Assembly: GCA_937983635.1 (NCBI GenBank)
Contig: CALJZR010000036.1
Span: 1 to 10,661 of the forward strand
Source of the DNA: an uncultured bacterium
GTDB lineage: Bacteria > Patescibacteriota > Patescibacteriia > Patescibacteriales > UBA12465
Reading direction: 5' to 3'
DNA length: 10,661 nucleotides
Within the stretch, counting starts at the first letter, position 1. Every line of letters starts with the position of its first letter. The notes below the pieces were generated by a model. The model made no database searches. It was not told the origin of the DNA and was given only the letters and a program-made list of their open reading frames with translations. Made by a program: the position numbers and the translations under genes. Below are positions 1 through 6,246 of the stretch, in pieces.

Positions 1-325
1 GTTACCGACAATGCCGGCAACACCAATACCGCTGATGTCAGTTTTATTTGGGACAGCACTAATCCTGCTATTACCATTACCAATTCTAATCTAGGTCCCA
101 TCAATACTCCGACTGCCTCCGGCGCTTCCGCTACCGATGCCAACGGTATCGCTTCCTATTCCTGGGCCAAAGTTTCTGGCCCCGGCACCATTACTTTCAG
201 TACTTCCTCCACTATTGCCAATCCCACTTTTTCTGCTAATACCGACGGTTCTTATGTTGCCCGTTTGACCGTTACCGACAATGCCGGCAACACCAATACC
301 GCTGATGTCAGTTTTATTTGGGACA
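1..325 (+). repeat. Exact 55-bp direct repeat bounding an A module (1-55 and 271-325)
   Basis: Bases 1-55 and 271-325 are identical and sit exactly 270 bp (90 codons) apart in the same frame. They encode VTDNAGNTNTADVSFIWD, the end of an A-type Ig-like module. The perfect identity, including silent positions, points to a recent 270-bp duplication or gene conversion. The array probably continues upstream of the window. Confidence 0.93.
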
Positions 326-3300
326 CAACCGCGCCGAGTATTACCATCAATCCGGTTAGTCCTGATCCTACGGGTGACTCTACTCCTAGTTTTACCGGTA
401 ACGCCACTGATGCTTTAAGTACTGTTAGCGCGGTGGAGTATAGCGTTGATGGCGGTGCCTGGACGGCTTGTTTGGCCGCTGACGGTAATTTTAATTCCAG
501 TAATGAAAATTATATTTGTACCATTTCTCCCGCTTTGATCGAAGGCGCTCATAGCGTGAATGTGCGCACTCGTGATATTGTGGGCAATCAGTCTGATGGT
601 AATTTGAGCGATAGTTTTACCGTTAACCTTTCTGGCCCTACTATTGCTACGATGTCTGATCGGGCGGAGAAGGCGCAGTTTAGTCAAAATGCCACCACCA
701 CCGGGGCTACTTCCTGGACTTGGAGTTATAGCGGCCCTGGTGTTATCACTTTTGGCACGCCTAATGCTGAAGATACGACTATCTCTGCTGATACCGATGG
801 CCTCTATACTATTACTTTGACGGCTAATGATGGATTTTTTGATAGTTTTGAATCTTTTCTTCTGACCTGGGATACGACTGCTCCTAGCATTACTCTCAGC
901 GCCCTGACTCCCGACCCTACCGGTGACTCCACTCCCACTCTGAGCGGCAACGCCACTGATGCTCTCCTTGAAATATCTTCCGTTCAATATCAAGTTGATG
1001 GCGGTGCTTGGAATAGTTGTGTGGCCGCTGACGGTCATTTTAGTTCCAGCAATGAAAACTATAATTGTACGGTTGCTCCGGCTCTATCTGGAGGCAATCA
1101 TACTGTCAATGTTCGGGCTGTTGATAGTTTAAGTAATACTTCTGACGGTAGCGTTTCTGATTCTTTTGACGTTGATTTAAGCGGTCCAGAATTAGACCCG
1201 ATGTCTGATCGGGCGGAGAAGGCGCAGTTTAGTCAAAATGCCACTACCACCGGGGCTATTTCCTGGACTTGGAGTTATAGCGGTCCTGGTGTTATTACTT
1301 TCGGTACGCCTAATGCTGAAGATACGACTATCTCTGCTGATACCGATGGCGTCTATACTATTACTTTGACGGCCACTGACACTTTTTCAAACACTAATTC
1401 TTCTTCTTTCTCTTTAACCTGGGATACGACTGCTCCTAGCATTACTCTCAGCGCCCTGACTCCCGACCCCACTGGTGACTCCACCCCTACTTTTAATGGC
1501 AATGCCACTGATGCTCTCCTTGATATATCTTCCGTTCAATATCAAGTTGACGGTGGCGCTTGGAATAGCTGTGTGGCCGCTGACGGTAGTTTTAATTCCA
1601 GTAATGAAAATTATGTTTGTACTATTGCTCCAGCCTTAGCTGAAGGCGCTCATAGTGTAAACGTGCGCGCTCGTGATATTGTTGGCAATCAGTCTGATGG
1701 TAGTTTGAGCGATAGTTTTACCGTTAACCTTTCTGGCCCTACTATTGCTACGATGTCTGATCGGGCGGAGAAGGCGCAGTTTAGTCAAAATGCCACTACC
1801 ACCGGGGCTATTTCCTGGACTTGGAGTTATAGCGGTCCTGGTGTTATTACTTTCGGTACGCCTAATGCTGAAGATACGACTATCTCTGCTGATACCGATG
1901 GTGTCTATACTATTACTTTGACGGCCACCGACACTTTTTCAAACACTAATTCTTCTTCTTTCTCTTTAACCTGGGATACGACGGGTCCGCTTATTAGTGT
2001 TACTAATTCTAATCTCGGTTCAATTAATATTCCTACGGCCGCCGGTGTTTCCGCAACGGACGCTCATACCGGCGTTGCTTCTTATGCCTGGGTAAAGTTT
2101 TCCGGCTCGGGGACGATTAGTTTTAGCTCAGCAGCCAATATTGTTAATCCTTCTTTTTCGGCCGATCTTTCCGGTGCTTACGTCGCCCGCTTAACTGCCA
2201 CTGATGGCTTAGGCAACACTTCTACCGCCGATGTCAGTTTTACTTGGAGTAATACTCCCGGAGATTTTATTGTTACCAATCCGCAGACGGCTGATAATGT
2301 TTTAGGGGGGAGCTCTCTAAGTATTTCTTGGACTACTCCTTTTGACACAGATTTAAATCACTTTGAGGCTGAATATTCCGTAAACAATGGAGCTGATTGG
2401 ATCTTAATTGATAACCTTATCACTTCGACCTCTACTAATTTATCTTGGAGTGTTCCGGCGGTTAATTCCGCTCAAGCTTTGGTTAGAATTAGTGCTTATG
2501 ATGACGCCAGTAATGTAAACTCAGCGGTTAGTGGAATTTTTACAATTGATAGTAGCCCACCAGTCATCACTATTACTAATCCCATTTTGGGAACAATCAG
2601 TACATCGACTGCCGCTGGTGCCTCCGCTTCCGATCCTTATTCTGGCATCGAATCTTATTTGTGGTCACAAGTTTCCGGTCCGGGATTAATTAGTTTTACG
2701 CCTTCCGGCGGAATTGCTAATCCTGCCTTGTCGGCCGACGTTTCCGGCGCTTATGTTGCCCGTCTCAGTGTTTTTGATAATGTCGGCTTAAGTTCATTTA
2801 GTGATGTTAGTTTTACTTGGGATGGTAACCCGGGAGCCTTTAGTGTTGTCGCTCCCGATATCAACACAGAATTAGCCGGCGGGGCTGACTTTAATATTGT
2901 TTGGACGCAGCCAGGCGGCGGTGATACCGATCATTTTGTTCTTGAATATTCTTTAAACAATGGCGCTGATTGGCAGCTCTTGAATGCTAATGTGTCCGCG
3001 GCCTCTTCCACTTTTTCTTGGGTAGCACCGACAGCTGTTGATTCTGATGAAGCTTTAATTCGGGTGACGGCTGTTGATTCTTATAGTAACCAAAATACTG
3101 CTCTTAGTGCCGCTTTTATTATTGACTCTAGCGACCCTATCATTAGCATCGGGAGCCTTGCTTTAGGAACCATTGCGGTGCCTACTAATTCTGGTTCCAG
3201 TGTTAGTGATGCTTATTCAGGAGTGGCGGATATTATTTGGACTAAAGTTTCTGGCCCCGGTTCAGTCAATTTTGCCCCTGGTAACAAGGTGGCTGATCCT

Positions 3301-5757
3301 TATTTTTCTGCCACTTTGACCGGCTCCTATGTTGTGAGCGTTGAAGCTATTGATGATGTTGGTAATAGTGCTAGTGCCACTATTAGTTTTACTTGGTCCG
3401 GCGATCCGGCTACTCCTTATTTTACTAATCCGAGCGTTAATTCTTATTTGCGCGGCGGGGCGACTAATAATGTGAGCTGGGTGAGTTCGGGTGAAGATGA
3501 TTTAGATTATTTTAGTTTGTGGTATTCCGATGATGATGGCGCCAACTGGAATTTATTGGATGGCAACCTCGCTTCAACTACCAGTGTTTTTTCTTGGAAT
3601 ACCCCTTTGGTGGATGCTAGCGGTCAATTGTTGAAACTCTCGGTTTTTGATATTTCCACTAATTCTACTACCACCCTTAGTTTGCCTTTTACTATTGATT
3701 CTACGTCCCCAAACACTATTGCCATTAGTAATCCTAACGCTTTGAGTCTTCCTTGGCGGGGGGCGACTACCAAGACTATTACTTGGACGGGCGGCGATGA
3801 TTTAAATTTAGGGGCAACGCCGATTTTATTAGAGTATTCGGCTAGTGGTAATTTTGATGATACGGTGGCGATGGCTAATGTTGCTAATTCCGGCTCTTAT
3901 GATTGGACCGTGCCCGCAGCTAATACCGTTTTAGGGGCAAAAATTAGAGTCACCTCCACCGATTTAGCGGGCAATCAAAGAGTGGCGACGTCTTCGGCCT
4001 TTATTATTGATTCTTTGGCTCCAAGCTTAACGCTGGATGCTGATTTCGGCGACATTACCGCCGCTTTTTCTCCTAATCCTGTTATTGTCGACAATGTTGA
4101 TAGTAGTGCAGAACTAAGCTATTCCTGGTCGGTTGTGAGCGTCCCTGCCGGGGCCAATTTATATTTTTCTGTCCCCTTTATTGCTAATCCGAATATTTCT
4201 GGTGATCTCGCCGGCGTTTATACTATGGCGTTAACAATCACTGACAGGGCGGGTAATTCTGTCACCGAGCAGAGTAGTTTTAATTGGTCGGGTGGGTTAA
4301 TTTATCCTGAAATTATCTATCCCACCACCGGCGATCATGTGCCGGCCGGAACAGTTAATATTATTTGGACAACCCCGAATGTTGATAATCTTGATCACTA
4401 TAAGATTGAATATTCCGATGACGCGGGTTTTTCTTGGAGTCCTCTGGTTAGCAATATCACCGCACCGGCTACCAGTAGTCCTTGGACGATTGCAGCAGGA
4501 ACAAATTCTAGCAATAATATGGTGAGAGTGACCGCCTATGATTCACTCGATGCTCCTTATGCCGCTAATTCTGGTTTATTTGTTATTGACTCTAGTGCTC
4601 CAGTGATCAGTTTGGGCTCCAGTCTTGGTACTATTAATACTGCCACGACGGTGACGGCAACAGCAACTGATAACTTTGATGCCGCCAACGAATTAACTTA
4701 CAGCTGGTCAGTTTTAAGTGCTCCCTCTGGCGCCAATCTTACTATTTCTAGCTCTACTATCTTAACACCGGCTTTATCAGGTTCGGTTAATGGTGCTTAT
4801 CTCGCTTTATTAACGGTTACTGATCGCGCCGGTAATAGCGCTAGCAGTTCCGTCGCCTTTACTTGGTATGTTTCTTCCGGCGGCGGTGGGGGTGGAGGAG
4901 GGGGTGGTTCCACGAGCTATTGTGCCCAAGTAGAATATGGTCCCTGGAGTGCTTGTGTGAATGGTTTTCAGACTCGTTTAGTTGTTAATCGTTCACCCTT
5001 GCTTTGTACTTTAAATACAGCGCAGCAGTTGGCTTTAACCCAGACTTGTGCCGTCGTGCCGGAGATACCGGTGGTAGAAGAACCGACTGGGACGGAGCCG
5101 GAAACACCTTCTTCGTCTTACCCTTTCGACCCCGAAGCAGTTGATGTTATTGAAAATGCTCGAAAGAGCTTTACTAAGCTTGATCAGGCGCTAGTTAATT
5201 CTGTTATCGGTCGCATTGTTTTACAAGTAGAGGATCGGGGCCGTGCTTGGTATATTAATCCTAAGGACGAGAAGAAATATTATCTTGGTCGTCCGACTAA
5301 TGCTTTTCAGGTTATGCGTATTTTAGGTGACGGCATTACTACTTCCAACCTTGAACGCATTCCCGTTGGCATTATGGATGGTAGTTTAACTATGGATATT
5401 GATACTGATAAAGATGGTTTGCCTGATCGCCTGGAGAAAGGCTTAAGAACCGATTGGAGAAAGGCTGACACCGATGGTGATAGTCATTCCGACTATTTGG
5501 AGGTAACTAAGGGTTATGACCCGTTGTCTAAAGGTAAGCCTAAGACCGATCTTGTTTTTACTAAGAAAAATAATGGACGCATCTTTATCCAAGTACAGCA
5601 GAATGGGGAGGCTTGGTATATTGATCCGATTTCTCAACGTCGCTTTTACCTTGGCCGCCCTTTGGAGGCTTTAGCAATTATGAGAGATTTGGGCCTAGGT
5701 ATTAGTAATAAGGATTTAAATAGGATTCCGGTCGGGACTTTTTCTGACAAAAAGTAA
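1..5757 (+). CDS. Giant Ig-like repeat surface protein, 5'-truncated (C-terminal 1918 residues)
   Basis: The reading frame is open from base 1 to a TAA at 5755-5757, followed at once by a second TAA. The true start and signal peptide lie upstream; an internal TTG at 265 is not a credible start. In window residues: a 90-residue Ig/PKD-like A module (19-108, VSGPGTITF and DNAGNTNTADVSF signatures), three 183/184-residue tandem units (109-659), then A modules alternating with C modules (GGxxxxIxWT, EYSxNNGADW, FxIDSS signatures) to about 1622. Next come a ten-glycine hinge (1627-1636), a thrombospondin-1-like domain with GPWSAC and several cysteines (about 1639-1685), a Pro/Glu linker, and two 54-residue modules around a TSP3-like calcium-binding Asp-rich segment. 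Each tandem unit has two cysteines about 20 residues apart, which suggests a disulfide and an exported protein. I infer an adhesin or S-layer-like role. No LPXTG motif or C-terminal membrane helix is visible, so attachment is unclear. Confidence 0.95.
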   Translation, partial: VTDNAGNTNTADVSFIWDSTNPAITITNSNLGPINTPTASGASATDANGIASYSWAKVSGPGTITFSTSSTIANPTFSANTDGSYVARLTVTDNAGNTNTADVSFIWDTTAPSITINPVSPDPTGDSTPSFTGNATDALSTVSAVEYSVDGGAWTACLAADGNFNSSNENYICTISPALIEGAHSVNVRTRDIVGNQSDGNLSDSFTVNLSGPTIATMSDRAEKAQFSQNATTTGATSWTWSYSGPGVITFGTPNAEDTTISADTDGLYTITLTANDGFFDSFESFLLTWDTTAPSITLSALTPDPTGDSTPTLSGNATDALLEISSVQYQVDGGAWNSCVAADGHFSSSNENYNCTVAPALSGGNHTVNVRAVDSLSNTSDGSVSDSFDVDLSGPELDPMSDRAEKAQFSQNATTTGAISWTWSYSGPGVITFGTPNAEDTTISADTDGVYTITLTATDTFSNTNSSSFSLTWDTTAPSITLSALTPDPTGDSTPTFNGNATDALLDISSVQYQVDGGAWNSCVAADGSFNSSNENYVCTIAPALAEGAHSVNVRARDIVGNQSDGSLSDSFTVNLSGPTIATMSDRAEKAQFSQNATTTGAISWTWSYSGPGVITFGTPNAEDTTISADTDGVYTITLTATDTFSNTNSSSFSLTWDTTGPLISVTNSNLGSINIPTAAGVSATDAHTGVASYAWVKFSGSGTISFSSAANIVNPSFSADLSGAYVARLTATDGLGNTSTADVSFTWSNTPGDFIVTNPQTADNVLGGSSLSISWTTPFDTDLNHFEAEYSVNNGADWILIDNLITSTSTNLSWSVPAVNSAQALVRISAYDDASNVNSAVSGIFTIDSSPPVITITNPILGTISTSTAAGASASDPYSGIESYLWSQVSGPGLISFTPSGGIANPALSADVSGAYVARLSVFDNVGLSSFSDVSFTWDGNPGAFSVVAPDINTELAGGADFNIVWTQPGGGDTDHFVLEYSLNNGADWQLLNANVSAASSTFSWVAPTAVDSDEALIRVTAVDSYSNQNTALSAAFIIDSSDPIISIGSLALGTIAVPTNSGSSVSDAYSGVADIIWTKVSGPGSVNFAPGNKVADPYFSATLTGSYVVSVEAIDDVGNSASATISFTWSGDPATPYFTNPSVNSYLRGGATNNVSWVSSGEDDLDYFSLWYSDDDGANWNLLDGNLASTTSVFSWNTPLVDASGQLLKLSVFDISTNSTTTLSLPFTIDSTSPNTIAISNPNALSLPWRGATTKTITWTGGDDLNLGATPILLEYSASGNFDDTVAMANVANSGSYDWTVPAANTVLGAKIRVTSTDLAGNQRVATSSAFIIDSLAPSLTLDADFGDITAAFSPNPVIVDNVDSSAELSYSWSVVSVPAGANLYFSVPFIANPNISGDLAGVYTMALTITDRAGNSVTEQSSFNWSGGLIYPEIIYPTTGDHVPAGTVNIIWTTPNVDNLDHYKIEYSDDAGFSWSPLVSNITAPATSSPWTIAAGTNSSNNMVRVTAYDSLDAPYAANSGLFVIDSSAPVISLGSSLGTINTATTVTATATDNFDAANELTYSWSVLSAPSGANLTISSSTILTPALSGSVNGAYLALLTVTDRAGNSASSSVAFTWYVSSGGGGGGGGGGSTSYCAQVEYGPWSACVNGFQTRLVVNRSPLLCTLNTAQQLALTQTCAVVPEIPVVEEPTGTEPETPSSSYPFDPEAVDVIENARKSFTKLDQALVNSVIGRIVLQVEDRGRAWYINPKDEKKYYLGRPTNAFQVMRILGDGITTSNLERIPVGIMDGSLTMDIDTDKDGLPDRLEKGLRTDWRKADTDGDSHSDYLEVTKGYDPLSKGKPKTDLVFTKKNNGRIFIQVQQNGEAWYIDPISQRRFYLGRPLEALAIMRDLGLGISNKDLNRIPVGTFSDKK
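325..1977 (+). repeat. Three tandem 549/552/552-bp coding repeats
   Basis: The units are 325-873, 874-1425 and 1426-1977. Each starts with TTAPSIT after a WD and encodes two sub-domains. The first carries VDGGAW with a cysteine pair; the second begins MSDRAEKAQFSQNATTTGA and continues WTWSYSGPGVITFGTPNAED. The second sub-domains start at 652, 1201 and 1753. Units 2 and 3 differ by only a few silent changes over about 230 bp from 1201 and 1753, so the duplication or homogenisation is recent. Unit 1 diverges at its end (NDGFFDSFESFLLTW against TDTFSNTNSSSFSLTW). Confidence 0.94.
5209..5736 (+). repeat. Two 54-residue W-Y-YLGRP modules flanking a TSP3-like segment
   Basis: Module 1 (5209-5370) and module 2 (5575-5736) are both exactly 162 bp. 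They share the pattern GRI-(V/F)-(L/I)-QV, then G-x-AWYI(N/D)P, K/R-(Y/F)YLGRP, an A-x-x-(I/V)-M-R segment, GI(T/S), and L-x-RIPVG. Between them, 5395-5523 encodes DIDTDKDGLPD and ADTDGDSHSD, the Asp-rich pattern of thrombospondin type-3 calcium-binding repeats. I recognise the W-Y-YLGRP module as recurring at the ends of CPR extracellular proteins. Its function is unknown to me; surface or wall attachment is a guess. Confidence 0.85.
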
Positions 5758-5799
5758 TAATTACATATTTTAGTTCCCCAAATACCATCTATTTTCTTT

Positions 5800-5836
5800 A
5801 AGCCCCGCCGACGTGATTTTGCGGGGCTTTTTATTT
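5800..5836 (+). terminator. Rho-independent terminator after the surface protein gene
   Basis: A GC-rich 9-bp stem pairs AAGCCCCGC (5800-5808) with GCGGGGCTT (5821-5829) around a 12-base loop. A T-rich tail (TTTTTATTT, with the first T shared with the stem) follows. It lies about 43 bases after the stop codon and ends just before the promoter of the next unit, so the two are transcribed separately. Confidence 0.88.
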
Positions 5837-5864
5837 GGCTTTGACCTCTTTTTAATGCTATAAT
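5835..5864 (+). promoter_or_regulatory. Extended -10 promoter for the membrane protein/AAA+ operon
   Basis: A perfect TATAAT (5859-5864) is preceded by TGC (5856-5858), which makes an extended -10 element. A partial -35, TTGGCT (5835-5840), sits 18 bp upstream. The predicted transcription start, seven bases past the hexamer, is at 5871-5872, which coincides with the A of the ATG at 5872. No ribosome binding site precedes that ATG, so the mRNA is probably leaderless. TTGACC at 5841-5846 is closer to the -35 consensus but only 12 bp from the -10. Confidence 0.75.
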
Positions 5865-5871
5865 TAATTAT

Positions 5872-6243
5872 ATGTCTAGACCTCATTTTTTGATCTCCGC
5901 CCTGGCTGTTACTGCCCGTTTTTTGGGTAATATTTTATTTTTTCCCATCTGGTGGTATAGTCTTGGCTTTATTCGTTTTGCTGGGAAAATAGTTTATTTT
6001 TGGCGCAGCGAACAGCAGGCCTTGGGTTTTAGCGTGTGGCTGAAAAATATTTTCGTGCCGATGTATGGGCAAAATGATTTTGCCGGTCGGCTTATTAGTT
6101 TTTTTGTACGCTTAATTCAGGTTATCGTTCGCGGCTTAGCCTTAATATTTTGGCTTTTAGTCGGTTTAATTTTGATGGCGGTCTGGCTGGCCTTGCCTCT
6201 CGGCATTTTAATTGCTACCGCTTTCCAACTTTTAGAAGTTTAG
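5872..6243 (+). CDS. Small polytopic membrane protein, partner of the downstream AAA+ protein
   Basis: This is a 123-residue, strongly hydrophobic and aromatic protein of no family I can name. Hydrophobic stretches at about residues 5-44 (with FFPIWWYSLGF) and 74-120 suggest two to four membrane segments. Between them is a more polar amphipathic stretch, about 45-73, containing RSEQQ and VPMYGQNDFAGR. There is no cleavable signal-peptide pattern. ATG at 5872 is chosen because it sits at the predicted transcription start, and no other in-frame start has a ribosome site. It ends TAG three bases before the ATG of the AAA+ gene, so the two are almost certainly cotranscribed and perhaps translationally coupled. 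I infer that it is a membrane adaptor, anchor or pore partner for that AAA+ protein; the sequence alone does not prove this. Confidence 0.87.
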   Translation: MSRPHFLISALAVTARFLGNILFFPIWWYSLGFIRFAGKIVYFWRSEQQALGFSVWLKNIFVPMYGQNDFAGRLISFFVRLIQVIVRGLALIFWLLVGLILMAVWLALPLGILIATAFQLLEV

Positions 6244-6246
6244 TAT

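Noticed and set aside
415..1038. A 207-residue open frame on the minus strand
   Set aside because: It lies wholly inside the repeat array of the surface protein. Its length reflects the repetitive, biased codons of the plus-strand gene, and it has no start signals.
5841..5846. TTGACC as the -35 box of the operon promoter
   Set aside because: It is only 12 bp from the TATAAT, too short for normal sigma-70 spacing. TTGGCT at 5835 with 18 bp, plus the extended -10, fits better.
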